Positions 1 to 8,126 of a stretch of 64,000 nt of DNA are shown here, one piece after another; position 1 is the first letter of the stretch; every line of letters begins with the position of its first letter. Under the pieces are notes generated by a model, which did no database searches, was not told where the DNA came from, and was given only the letters and a program-made list of their open reading frames with translations. This stretch comes from Pseudomonadota bacterium (GTDB lineage Bacteria > Pseudomonadota > Alphaproteobacteria > Rhizobiales > Xanthobacteraceae), in NCBI GenBank assembly GCA_023435725.1, contig JAEYRD010000098.1:3625-67624 (forward strand), given 5' to 3'. Both the position numbers and the translations under genes were made by a program.

Positions 1-1404
1 CTGCTCGACGCTCTCCTCGCCTTCGAGAATGGTACCGCAATTGACGTCCATGTCGTCTTCCATGCGCTTGTACATGGGCGTGTTGGTGGCGAGCTTGATC
101 GACGGCGCCGGCTTGCAGCCGAACACGCTGCCGCGGCCCGTGGTGAAGCAGACGAGATTGGCGCCGCCGGCAACCTGGCCGGTCGCGGCGACCGGATCGT
201 AGCCGGGCGTGTCCATGAACACGAAGCCGCGTTTCGTCACCGGCTCGGCGTAGCGCAGCACGTCGACGAGATTGGTGGTGCCGGCCTTCGCCATCGCGCC
301 GAGCGACTTTTCCAGGATGGTGGTAAGGCCGCCGGCCTTGTTGCCTGGGCTCGGATTGGCGTTCATCTCGGCGCCTTCGCGCTCGGTATATTCCTCCCAC
401 CAGCGCATGAGATCGACGAGCTTCTCGCCGACCTCGCGGCTGACGGCGCGGCGCGTCAGCAGATGCTCGGCACCATAGGTCTCCGGCGTCTCCGACAGGA
501 TCACGGTGCCGCCGTGACGCACGATGAGGTCGCTGGCAGCCCCCAGCGCCGGATTGGCTGATACCCCGGAATAGCCGTCCGAGCCGCCACATTGCAGCGC
601 GACCGTCAGTTCGCTGGCCGGCACGGATTCGCGCCTGACCTTGTTCGCGTCCGCCAGGGCCTCGCGCACGAAGGCAACCCCCGCCTCCACCGTCTTGCGG
701 GTGCCGCCGACCTCCTGGATATCCATCGCGCGCAGGCGGCCGGCGAGCTTCTGCTCCTCCATCAGGCCTCGGATCTGGTTCACCTCGCAGCCGAGGCCGA
801 GCACGATGACGTGGGAGAAATTGACGTGCCGCGCATAGCCGCCGAGCGTGCGGCGGAGCAGCGCGAGCGGCTCGTTCTGCGTCATGCCGCAGCCGGTCTT
901 GTGGGTCAGCGCGACCACACCGTCGACATTGGGGAATTCGGCCAGCGGATTGTCGCCGGTGAAGGGATTCTTCTTGAAGACGTCGGCGACGAGACCAGCT
1001 ACGTGCGCGCTGCAATTCACCGAGGTCAGGATGCCGATATAGTTGCGCGTGGCGACGCGGCCGTCCGGGCGGCGAATGCCTTCGAAGGTCGCCGGCAGGT
1101 CGAAGTTCGGCGTCGACTTGACGTCGGCGCAATAGGCATAATCCTTGGAGAAGTCGCCCATGCCGCAGTTCTGCGTATGCACGTGCTGGCCCGGCGCGAT
1201 CGGCACTGTCGCAAAGCCGATGATCTGGCCGTAGCGCTTCACCGGCTCGCCCACGGCGATCGGCTTGATCGCGACCTTGTGGCCGGACGGAATGCGATCG
1301 ACCGTCGTCACACCGTCGGCGACCACCGTTCCCGGCGGCAGGCTCGCGCGCGCGATCAGCACGCCATCATCGGGATGCAGGCGAATGACGGGGCTGATGG
1401 TCAT
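1..1404 (-). CDS. UxaA/GarD-family sugar-acid dehydratase (altronate or galactarate type), C-terminus cut by window edge
   Basis: Predicted cytoplasmic dehydratase that turns an aldonate or aldarate into a 2-keto-3-deoxy acid. The frame is open from the ATG to the window edge (468 residues); the family is usually close to 500, so only a short tail is missing. An SAF-like N-terminal domain spans about residues 10-85 with HVHTQN at 74-79. It is followed by GRVATRNYIGIL (115-126) and HKTGCG (168-173), the cysteine-containing stretch of the catalytic domain. The ATG has CAGGAGA six bases upstream. It lies downstream of an HpcH/HpaI aldolase and a liv-type transporter on the same strand, which fits sugar-acid uptake, dehydration and cleavage. 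The exact substrate cannot be read from the sequence. Confidence 0.9.
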   Translation of the reverse strand, partial: MTISPVIRLHPDDGVLIARASLPPGTVVADGVTTVDRIPSGHKVAIKPIAVGEPVKRYGQIIGFATVPIAPGQHVHTQNCGMGDFSKDYAYCADVKSTPNFDLPATFEGIRRPDGRVATRNYIGILTSVNCSAHVAGLVADVFKKNPFTGDNPLAEFPNVDGVVALTHKTGCGMTQNEPLALLRRTLGGYARHVNFSHVIVLGLGCEVNQIRGLMEEQKLAGRLRAMDIQEVGGTRKTVEAGVAFVREALADANKVRRESVPASELTVALQCGGSDGYSGVSANPALGAASDLIVRHGGTVILSETPETYGAEHLLTRRAVSREVGEKLVDLMRWWEEYTEREGAEMNANPSPGNKAGGLTTILEKSLGAMAKAGTTNLVDVLRYAEPVTKRGFVFMDTPGYDPVAATGQVAGGANLVCFTTGRGSVFGCKPAPSIKLATNTPMYKRMEDDMDVNCGTILEGEESVEQ

Positions 1405-1429
1405 GGGTATCTCCTGTATCGAAACTATC

Positions 1430-1553
1430 GTGCCCCGGATGCTGCGCAGCGCGGAAAGCGATGCGCTGCTGATCCGGGGCCCATGCGTGGTGTTGGCAAC
1501 TGGATCCCGGCTCCGCGGCGCATCACTTCGTGCTGCGCCGCGTCCGGGACACG
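1430..1553. repeat. Dispersed palindromic repeat, family A-like (CCCCGGAT type)
   Basis: The ends are an imperfect inverted repeat (CGTGCCCCGGAT against GTCCGGGACACG, 10 of 12 paired) with further internal dyads. It separates the aldolase from the dehydratase gene inside an apparent operon. It resembles the CATTCCGGGG repeats elsewhere in the window but is more diverged. Confidence 0.6.
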
Positions 1554-1558
1554 CAAGC

Positions 1559-2335
1559 TCAGGCTTTCCCCGCCGAATCCTTGCGGGTCTGGTTGACCTG
1601 CATCTTGGCGTAGGTCGCCATCAGGCCGACCTCGTTCGACAGCGTCACCAGCTTGAAGCCCATGTTGATGGCGCGCGCCGCGCCTTCGGCGCCGCTGCAA
1701 TGGATGCCCGGGTTGAGGCCGCGCTTGCCGCATTCCTTGATGATCTTCTCGTAGATCGCGAGGATTTCGGGCTCGCTGCGATCGAGCTTGGGCTCGAGGC
1801 CGTAGGAGAAGCCGAGATCGGACGGGCCGATATAGACGCCGTCGATGCCCTCGACGTCGAGGATCGCTTCCATGTTCTCGACCGCGGTCCTGGTCTCCAT
1901 CATCGGCAGCAGCACGATCTCGTCGTTGGCCGTCTTCTGGTAGGAGCCCGCGGTGCCGTACATGCCGGCGCGGATCGGACCGTTGGAGCGCACGCCCTTC
2001 GGCGGATATTTGGAATAGGAAACGAGGTTTTTCGCTTCCTGCGGCGTGTTGACCATCGGGCAGATCACGCCATAGGCGCCGCCGTCGAGCACCTTGCCGA
2101 TGATGCCGGGCTCATTCCAGGGCACGCGGACCATCGGGGTCACCGGATGCTTGTCCATGGCCTGGAAGCACTGCACCATCGACAGATAGTCCTGCACGCC
2201 GTGCTGCATGTCGACAGTGACGCTGTCGAAGCCGCATTGCGCGACCATCTCGGCCGAGAAGCCCGAGGGAATCGCGAGCCACGCGTTGACCACGGCCTTG
2301 CCCGACTTCCAGATTTCCTTGACCTTGTTCGCCAC
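1559..2335 (-). CDS. HpcH/HpaI-family aldolase
   Basis: Class II, metal-dependent pyruvate aldolase that cleaves 4-hydroxy-2-oxo acids to pyruvate (or a 2-oxo acid) and an aldehyde. I chose the GTG start (MANKVKEIW...) because AGAAGGAAGG stands just before it; an upstream ATG would add 13 unsupported residues. With this start the catalytic residues fall at H45 and R70, the same numbers as in E. coli HpaI, and the metal ligands are probably E147 (METRTA) and D173 (GPSDLG). The length of 258 matches the family. Next to a sugar-acid dehydratase it most simply cleaves a keto-deoxy sugar acid. It could instead supply the HpaI step missing from the hpa operon about 6 kb away. Confidence 0.88.
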   Translation of the reverse strand: MANKVKEIWKSGKAVVNAWLAIPSGFSAEMVAQCGFDSVTVDMQHGVQDYLSMVQCFQAMDKHPVTPMVRVPWNEPGIIGKVLDGGAYGVICPMVNTPQEAKNLVSYSKYPPKGVRSNGPIRAGMYGTAGSYQKTANDEIVLLPMMETRTAVENMEAILDVEGIDGVYIGPSDLGFSYGLEPKLDRSEPEILAIYEKIIKECGKRGLNPGIHCSGAEGAARAINMGFKLVTLSNEVGLMATYAKMQVNQTRKDSAGKA

Positions 2336-2414
2336 GTTGCCTTCCTTCTCTGCTGTTTGGACCGTCGCCAACACGCCGAGCGCCGCGACAGCACGACCCC
2401 GCTGTTACCGCTAA

Positions 2415-2444
2415 CTGGATCGCCGCGCTACGCTCGCAATGACG
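2415..2444. repeat. Half copy of palindromic repeat family B (TCATTGCGAG type)
   Basis: Reads CTGGATCG...CGCTCGCAATGACG, one arm of the family B elements seen in full at 16131, 36719, 39386 and 50521. The opposite arm is absent. It lies just upstream of the aldolase. Confidence 0.6.
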
Positions 2445-2450
2445 CAAGAG

Positions 2451-2600
2451 CTATGCGGTCGCCCTCTGGATGTTGACTTCACTGACGCCGACCTCGCGGG
2501 CGGTGTTCACTATCGCCGCCCAGTTGTCATCCGGCAAGGGGATGCCGTTCTTGATGCGTTCGGCCCGGGTTTTCCGCTCGGGATCGCCCGGAACTCCCGG
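2451..2600 (-). pseudogene. C-terminal remnant of an Ldh2-type malate/L-lactate dehydrogenase
   Basis: Directly after the livF stop codon the same frame stays open for about 49 codons, encoding GDPERKTRAERIKNGIPLPD and NWAAIVNTAREVGV before a TAG. The R-x-R-A-E-R-x-K-N-G-I-P pattern followed by a tryptophan is the usual C-terminal end of malate/L-lactate (Ldh2) dehydrogenases. No start codon or upstream Ldh2 sequence is present, so this is probably the scrap left by an internal deletion that removed the rest of the gene. A dehydrogenase is a common member of such sugar-acid operons. Family assignment is from motif memory. Confidence 0.6.
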
Positions 2601-3332
2601 TCAAGCACTCGCCTTGGCATGGCCGCCGAGGTAGGCGGCGCGAATGGCCTCGTTGCCCCAGAGTTCGTCGGGCTTGCCACCGAGCACGATACGGCCGGTT
2701 TCCAGTACGTAGCCATAGTCGGCCACGGACAGGCCCATGCGCGCATTCTGCTCGACGAGCAGGACCGTCGTGTTGCGCCGGATCTCGGAAATGATCTTGA
2801 ACACGGCCTGCACGATGACAGGCGCAAGGCCGAGCGAGGGTTCATCCAGCAGCAGCAGCCGCGGCTTGGCCATCAGCCCGCGCGCGACCGCCACCATCTG
2901 CAACTGGCCGCCTGACAGCGTCCAGCCGAGCGCATTGGTGAACTTCCTGATGTCCGGGAAGAGGTCGAACATCGCGTCCGCCTCGCGCGAGATCTCCGAG
3001 GTCGATGCCCGGCGATTTGACGCACCGAGCATGATGTTCTCTTTCACCGTGAGACCCGGAAAGACGCGGCGGCCTTCCGGAACGTGCGAGATGCCCATGC
3101 GGACGATGGCTTCCGGGCCGAGGCCCGCGATGGATTTTCCGTCGAACAGGATGTCGCCGGAGGTCGCCTTGGAAAGGCCCGAGATGGCGCGCAGCGTCGT
3201 CGACTTGCCGGCGCCGTTGGCCCCTAGCAGCGTCACCACCTGCCCCTGCTCCACGGTGCAGGTGACGCCGCGCAGCGCCTCGATCTCGCCGTAGCGCACC
3301 ACGAGATTGCGGATTTCGAGCAACGGCATCAT
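2601..3332 (-). CDS. livF: Branched-chain amino acid-type ABC transporter ATP-binding protein LivF
   Basis: Second ATPase of a LIV/HAAT importer, acting on the cytoplasmic face of the permease. Walker A is GANGAGKST (37-45), the signature is TLSGGQLQM, and Walker B is LLLLDEPSLGLAP, followed by the VLLVEQN switch region; 243 residues is the normal LivF length. The start overlaps the preceding gene's stop (ATGATG around 3329-3332), showing translational coupling. The substrate may not be an amino acid: liv-type systems carry many small acids and the downstream genes are sugar-acid enzymes. Confidence 0.93.
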   Translation of the reverse strand: MMPLLEIRNLVVRYGEIEALRGVTCTVEQGQVVTLLGANGAGKSTTLRAISGLSKATSGDILFDGKSIAGLGPEAIVRMGISHVPEGRRVFPGLTVKENIMLGASNRRASTSEISREADAMFDLFPDIRKFTNALGWTLSGGQLQMVAVARGLMAKPRLLLLDEPSLGLAPVIVQAVFKIISEIRRNTTVLLVEQNARMGLSVADYGYVLETGRIVLGGKPDELWGNEAIRAAYLGGHAKASA

Positions 3333-5107
3333 TCGCTCCCGAGATAGGCGGAGACGACGTCGGGGTGACGCAGCACGGCCATGGATTCGCCGTCCGCGAT
3401 GCGGCGTCCGAAGTTGAGCACGGTGATGTGCTGGGCCGCTTCCGAAACCAGCGTCATGTCATGATCGATGATCAGGATGGTCAGGCCCTGCGCCGCGATG
3501 CGCTTGAGCAGTTCGTGCAGCTCGAGCTTCTCGGTCGAGTTCAGGCCGGCCGCAGGCTCGTCGAGCAGGAGCAACGTCGGGTTCGAGGCGAGCGCGCGGG
3601 CAATCTCGATCAGGCGCTGATGGCCGTAGGAGAAGCTCGAGATCAGCTCGTTGGCGCGGCTGCCGAGGCCGACGAAGGTCAGCGCCTCCATCGCACGCTC
3701 GGTCAGGGCGTCATCGCCCTTCCCGACCATGGTGTTGCCGGGCCGCTCCGCGCCGATTTCGACGTTCTCCAGCGCCGTCATCGAACGGAACAGGCGGATG
3801 TTCTGGAACGTGCGGCCCAGGCCCGCAGCCGTGCGCTGATGCGGCGGCATGTGAGTGATGTCGGTGCCGTCGAGCACGATCTTGCCCGCCGTCGCCTGGT
3901 AGAGGCCCGAGAGCACGTTGAGCGTGGTGGTCTTGCCCGAGCCGTTCGGCCCGATCAGCGCATGCACGCCGCCGCGCTTCACTGCGATGTCGACACCATC
4001 GACGGCCTTCAGACCGCCGAAATGCTTCGACAGGCCGGTGACCTCCAGCACGATGTCGCCGCCGACCGTCGCCGGCTTCAATTGCAGGGCGCTGGCTGCC
4101 GGCGGAGCCTTGGTCTTGGCACGCCAGCGCGTGAACGCGTCGGCGACAAAGCCCCAGATGCCATCGGGCATGAAGCGGATGATCAGGATCACGAACAGGC
4201 CGTAGATCGCCAGGTAGAGGCCCGGCACGCTCTTGAGGAAGCGCAGCCATTCCGGGATCAGGATGAGCAGGCCCGTGCCGATCGCCGAGCCGATCGGCGA
4301 GGCAACGCCGCCGAGCAGCGACATGGTCAGGAACACGATCGATTCCGCGAAGGAGAACTGATCGGGGCTGACATAGGCGAAGCCGCCGGCGAACAGGCCA
4401 CCCGCGAGCCCGCCGAGAAGTGCACAGAGCGCGAAGGCGTAGATCTTGGTGCGGAAGACGTCGATGCCGTTGACGCCGGCCGCAAGCTCGTTGTCGCGCA
4501 CCGCGCGCATGGCGCGGCCAAGCTTGGTATCGGCGAGATGCCAGACCAGATAGCCGACGATCGCCAGCATCGCGACGCAGAAGGCGAGATAGCTCTGCGA
4601 CGACTGGAACAGCTCGGGACGCTTGATGTTGGGGACGCCGTCGGGCCCGTGCGTCAGCCAGATCGCGTTGATCATCACGAGCGTGACGATCTGCTGGAAC
4701 GAGATCGTCACCATCGCGAGGTAATGCCCGCCGAGCCGCAGCGTCGACATGCCGAGAAACGCGCCGGCGAGCAGCGAGATCACGCAGCCGCCGACGAGGC
4801 ACAGCCAGAAGCTGACATGCAGGTCCGTCGTCCCGATGCCGACCGCATAGGCGCCGAGACCGAAGAACGCGGCCTGCGCCAAATTGATCTGGCCGCACAG
4901 GCCGAGCACCACCGAGAGCCCGAACACGGCGATCGAGAACGTGGTGGCCTGGAGCAGGATGTTGTGAACGTATCCGTCGAAGCGCATGGTCGCGGCGAGC
5001 GCAACCAGGATCGCCGCACCGGTGAAGTACGGCAGGTGCCGGACGAGCAGCGGCTTCGAGTGGATGGCGGGCGCCGGGATCGGCATGTTGTCGCTGGGAG
5101 CGCTCAT
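3329..5107 (-). CDS. Fused LivM permease - LivG ATPase of a branched-chain amino acid-type ABC transporter
   Basis: One 592-residue chain joins two subunits that are often separate. Residues about 25-325 are a LivM-type permease with eight or more hydrophobic segments. After a short linker (about 328-350), residues 353-592 are a LivG-type ATPase with Walker A GPNGSGKTT (386-394), a SYGHQR signature and LLLLDEPAAGLN. There is no frameshift and no internal start is needed. It overlaps livH upstream (ATGA) and livF downstream (ATGA), so all three are translationally coupled. Such LivM-LivG fusions are known in alphaproteobacteria. Confidence 0.93.
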   Translation of the reverse strand: MSAPSDNMPIPAPAIHSKPLLVRHLPYFTGAAILVALAATMRFDGYVHNILLQATTFSIAVFGLSVVLGLCGQINLAQAAFFGLGAYAVGIGTTDLHVSFWLCLVGGCVISLLAGAFLGMSTLRLGGHYLAMVTISFQQIVTLVMINAIWLTHGPDGVPNIKRPELFQSSQSYLAFCVAMLAIVGYLVWHLADTKLGRAMRAVRDNELAAGVNGIDVFRTKIYAFALCALLGGLAGGLFAGGFAYVSPDQFSFAESIVFLTMSLLGGVASPIGSAIGTGLLILIPEWLRFLKSVPGLYLAIYGLFVILIIRFMPDGIWGFVADAFTRWRAKTKAPPAASALQLKPATVGGDIVLEVTGLSKHFGGLKAVDGVDIAVKRGGVHALIGPNGSGKTTTLNVLSGLYQATAGKIVLDGTDITHMPPHQRTAAGLGRTFQNIRLFRSMTALENVEIGAERPGNTMVGKGDDALTERAMEALTFVGLGSRANELISSFSYGHQRLIEIARALASNPTLLLLDEPAAGLNSTEKLELHELLKRIAAQGLTILIIDHDMTLVSEAAQHITVLNFGRRIADGESMAVLRHPDVVSAYLGSE

Positions 5108-5976
5108 GCCTTCTCCGCCACGCGTTCGCCGAAGATGCCCTGCGGCCGGAAGATGAGGAAGGCGATGAGAACCAGGAACGCGAAGCCGTCCTTGTACGGG
5201 ACCGAGATATAGGCCGCGCCGAACGTCTCGATCACGCCGAGCGCGAGACCGCCGATGATGGCGCCCGCGACGTCACCGAACCCGCCGATGATCGTCGCCG
5301 CGAACGCCTTCAGCGCGATCGTCGAGCCCATCTGGATCGAGACGAACAGCACGGGCGCGACGAGGATGCCGGCAAGGCCGCCGAGCACCGCCGAATAGAT
5401 GAAGGTGATCATGATCATCGTCGACACGGAAATGCCGAGCAGCGAGGCCATTTCCTTGTCCTGCGAGGTCGCCTGCAGCTTCTTGCCGAGCAGCGTCTTC
5501 TCGAAGAACCAGAAATTGAAGATCACGAGGCAGATCGTGACGCCGATGATCAGGAGATACTGGCTGTCGAGATAGATCGGACCGAGCTGGATGCCCGGCG
5601 TTTCGAACCAGCCCTCCAGCACCTGCGGCTGCGGACCGTAGATCGCGAGCACGGAATTGGCGAGCAGGATCGAGGCGCCGATCGTTGCGATGATCACCGG
5701 CAGATAGGTGCGATGGCGGAGCGGATAGTAGACGCCGAGATTGAAGATGACGCCGAGCAGCGCCATTCCGGCCAGCGCGACCAGAAATGCCGCCCAGTAG
5801 GGCAAACCGAATTCGATTGCGACGACCATCAGATAGGCCGCGACCATGGAGAATTCGCCCTGGGCGAAATTCACCACATTGGTGGCACGGAAGATCAGCA
5901 CGAAGCCGAGCGCGACGAGCGCGTAGACGGCGCCGATACCGATGCCGGTAAACAGCAGTTGCAGGACGAGATCCAT
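5104..5976 (-). CDS. livH: Branched-chain amino acid-type ABC transporter permease LivH
   Basis: Inner-membrane permease partner of the LivM domain. The 290-residue chain is hydrophobic, with the typical LivH opening (LQLLFTGIGIGAVYALVALG), the FAQGEF segment and a late GGFGDVAGAIIGG loop. A GTG lies immediately before the chosen ATG and either could start translation; GGAA lies about nine bases upstream. The stop overlaps the start of the livM-livG fusion gene. It is separated from livK by an 80-bp gap holding a strong stem-loop. Confidence 0.92.
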   Translation of the reverse strand: MDLVLQLLFTGIGIGAVYALVALGFVLIFRATNVVNFAQGEFSMVAAYLMVVAIEFGLPYWAAFLVALAGMALLGVIFNLGVYYPLRHRTYLPVIIATIGASILLANSVLAIYGPQPQVLEGWFETPGIQLGPIYLDSQYLLIIGVTICLVIFNFWFFEKTLLGKKLQATSQDKEMASLLGISVSTMIMITFIYSAVLGGLAGILVAPVLFVSIQMGSTIALKAFAATIIGGFGDVAGAIIGGLALGVIETFGAAYISVPYKDGFAFLVLIAFLIFRPQGIFGERVAEKA

Positions 5977-6024
5977 CACAAGCGTTCCGTTGGAGGTCGG
6001 ATGCGTTCGCCGAAAGACGTTCGA

Positions 6025-6048
6025 CCTCCCCGATCGGGATCGGGGAGG
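6025..6048. promoter_or_regulatory. Perfect stem-loop between livK and livH
   Basis: CCTCCCCGAT and ATCGGGGAGG pair perfectly (10 bp) around a four-base CGGG loop. There is no run of T on either side, so it is more likely an mRNA stabiliser or partial terminator that keeps binding-protein transcripts more abundant than permease transcripts. That role is inferred from other binding-protein operons. Confidence 0.55.
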
Positions 6049-6059
6049 CCTGACCGACG

Positions 6060-7205
6060 TCAGTCGTTGAACTCGATGTGCTTGTCGAAGACGATCTTGC
6101 CCTTGTCGTTCTTCACGATGTTGTAGCCGTGGAGGCCGTCGCCGTTCTGGTCGAAGTTATATTCGCCCTCGGCACCCGCGAACTTCCTGGTCGCCAGGAT
6201 GGCTTCGCGAATCTTGCCGGGATCGGTGGAGCCAGCCTTGTTGATCGCCGCGGCCAGGACGCTGACCGCATCGAAAGTCCAGGAGCTCTGATTGTCGGGC
6301 GCAACCTTGACCGCGTCGCGGTAGACCTTGCCGAACGCCTTCGAGCCCTCGCTGGAATCCTCCGCGTAGTCGGCGACGCCATACGTGTTGTGGAGCGCGG
6401 GACCCGCGAGCTTGAGCGCGGTGATGTTGACGATCGAGGGCGAGCCGACCCAGGGAATATTGACGCCGAGCTGGCGCAGCTGGCGGGCGAAGATGCCGAG
6501 GTCGTTCTCGAAGGTGAAGTAGGAACCCAGGATGTCTGCGCCCGACTGCTTGATCGCGAGCACGACCGGCGTGAAGTCCTGGCTCTGGTTGGCATAACCC
6601 TGATCGAGCACCGGCGGAGCACCGAGCTTGGTCAGCGCCTCCGTCAGCGCCTTGCCGCCCGCGGTGCCGAACGCATCGGTCGAGTGCAGCACGGCCCACT
6701 TCTTCTTTTCGAGCGTCTTGACGCCGTACTCGGCGATCACACGACCGGAATAGCTGTCATTGGGGCGGAAGCGGAACAGCCAGGGATTGCCCATGTGGGT
6801 GAGGTTCGGGTCGGTGCCGCCGATCATCACGGGCTTGCCGAGCTTGATCACGTCAGGCGCCATCGCGTGCACCTGGGTCGAGCGGATCGAGCCGAGGAAC
6901 CCGACGATGTCGGACTGCGCGGCGAGCTTCGAGAAGGCGAGGACGATGCCCGGGTTGGTGGTCTGATCGTCCTCGACGATCAACTCGCCCTGCTTTCCAA
7001 GGATACCACCGGCCCTGTTGACGGCTTCGAGCGCGAGCTTGGCGCCCTTGATGGCGTAACCGCCGGATTCAGCGGCGGGACCTGTGACGGGCGCGCACAT
7101 ACCGATCTTGATGGTGGCGCCTTGCGCGTTCGCGCTCTTGATGAGGTATGGCGCGGCAATGCCGGCAGCAATTCCGGCAGCGAAGTCGCGTCTCGTGAGT
7201 TTCAT
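6060..7205 (-). CDS. Periplasmic substrate-binding protein of the liv-type transporter, Tat-type signal
   Basis: Type I periplasmic binding protein of the LivK/Peripla_BP_6 group, 381 residues. The N-terminus carries TRRDF (4-8), a hydrophobic stretch and a likely cleavage after ANA (25-27), which looks like a twin-arginine export signal. The mature part begins with the usual IKIGMCAPVTGPAAESG ligand-pocket segment. AGGGAGGA precedes the ATG. It is the first gene of the transporter operon. The 292-bp gap upstream should hold its promoter, since the marR gene on the same strand ends there; I could not pick a convincing -35/-10 pair. The ligand is unknown. Confidence 0.92.
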   Translation of the reverse strand: MKLTRRDFAAGIAAGIAAPYLIKSANAQGATIKIGMCAPVTGPAAESGGYAIKGAKLALEAVNRAGGILGKQGELIVEDDQTTNPGIVLAFSKLAAQSDIVGFLGSIRSTQVHAMAPDVIKLGKPVMIGGTDPNLTHMGNPWLFRFRPNDSYSGRVIAEYGVKTLEKKKWAVLHSTDAFGTAGGKALTEALTKLGAPPVLDQGYANQSQDFTPVVLAIKQSGADILGSYFTFENDLGIFARQLRQLGVNIPWVGSPSIVNITALKLAGPALHNTYGVADYAEDSSEGSKAFGKVYRDAVKVAPDNQSSWTFDAVSVLAAAINKAGSTDPGKIREAILATRKFAGAEGEYNFDQNGDGLHGYNIVKNDKGKIVFDKHIEFND

Positions 7206-7497
7206 ACATTCCTCCCTGGGGCCGGGCTTCCTTGTCGGCCCTTCTTTGTTTGGCTTTGTTACTGAATACAGAGCCGGATGCTACTTACGGATTCTCCCGG
7301 CTTGAGTAAATTGATATTGCGGCAGCCTCGACTAAGTGCGGAGAGTTCACGCCCCAGAGATGATCAACACCCGCGGCAACGATCTATTCTCGGCTATTTT
7401 TCCGGACTTTCGTGGATTTCGCGTTGCTCGCGCTGTCCACGCGCCATGCAGTGACGACAGTCATGCGTAACGATCAAGTCACCATGCAAATTTGCCG

Positions 7498-8016
7498 CTA
7501 CGCATCGTCCGTGATCTCGTCACTGGCGTCGGCGGAAGCCAGACACAACTCCAATTGTCCAAGCATCTCCTGCAACTCGGCGAGCTTGCGCGCGCCAAAG
7601 CGGTGCGTGATCTCGGCATAGATCGCTTCCGAGGACGGCGCGACCGAGGCCATCAGCTTCACGCCCTCCTTCGAGATCGAGACCATGCTGCGGCGCTGGT
7701 CGGCCTTCGCGGTCTTGCGCTCGATCAGATTGCGTGCCTCGAGATCGCGCAGGATGCGCGACAGGCTCGGTCCGAGGAGGAATGCCGTGCGCGCAAGTTC
7801 CGTGACTTCCGCGGCCTCGATCGCCGCCAGTGCGCGGAGGATCCGCCATTGCTGCTCGGTCAAACCGTGCTCGCGCAGCTTCGGACGAAACTGCCGCATC
7901 ACTGCCTCGCGTGCCCGCAACAGCGACATCGGCAGCGAACGCGAGAAGTCGCGCATCGGCACTTGCCGTGCGGCGGGCGCACTTTCATTCGCGGGATCAG
8001 CCGGTCTCTTCGTCAT
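7498..8016 (-). CDS. hpaR: MarR-family regulator of the homoprotocatechuate operon (HpaR/HpcR type)
   Basis: Winged-helix repressor expected to release DNA when an aromatic intermediate binds. The ATG chosen (MTKRPADP...) has GGAAAGGG four bases upstream; a longer frame to 8076 has no such site. The core RSLPMSLLRAREAVMRQFRP leads into the DNA-binding segment (LTEQQWRILRAL ... LGPSLSRILRDLEARNLI) and the DQRRSMVSIS wing, typical of HpaR. At 172 residues it is slightly longer than the roughly 150-residue enteric proteins because of an N-terminal tail. It is divergent from hpaH, and a perfect palindrome at 8079-8094 lies between the two starts. Gene symbol assigned by motif and context. Confidence 0.85.
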   Translation of the reverse strand: MTKRPADPANESAPAARQVPMRDFSRSLPMSLLRAREAVMRQFRPKLREHGLTEQQWRILRALAAIEAAEVTELARTAFLLGPSLSRILRDLEARNLIERKTAKADQRRSMVSISKEGVKLMASVAPSSEAIYAEITHRFGARKLAELQEMLGQLELCLASADASDEITDDA

Positions 8017-8067
8017 GACGCCCTTTCCGACGGCAGAATGTTTGCAGTGCAGCAAGCCAAATTGTGT

Positions 8068-8096
8068 TTGACCCATTCACTTAACATGTTAAGTAT
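8068..8096 (+). promoter_or_regulatory. Candidate promoter of the hpa operon
   Basis: TTGACC (8068-8073) and AAGTAT (8091-8096) are 17 bases apart, about 30 bp before hpaH. The -35 is good and the -10 weak. The palindromic operator candidate fills most of the spacer, so a bound repressor would block polymerase. Prediction by eye only. Confidence 0.35.
8079..8094. promoter_or_regulatory. Perfect 16-bp palindrome, likely operator for the MarR-family regulator
   Basis: ACTTAACATGTTAAGT is self-complementary over all 16 bases and lies between the divergent marR and hpaH starts. Size and symmetry fit the operators of MarR-family dimers, so it probably controls both directions. No other copy was noticed in the window. 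Confidence 0.65.
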
Positions 8097-8126
8097 CTCT
8101 GGGCACCACGATTTGTAAGATCACAG

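Noticed and set aside
3365..5212. Long forward open frame opposite the livM-livG fusion gene
   Set aside because: Low-complexity RDH-rich translation, no ribosome site, and fully opposite a convincing transporter gene.
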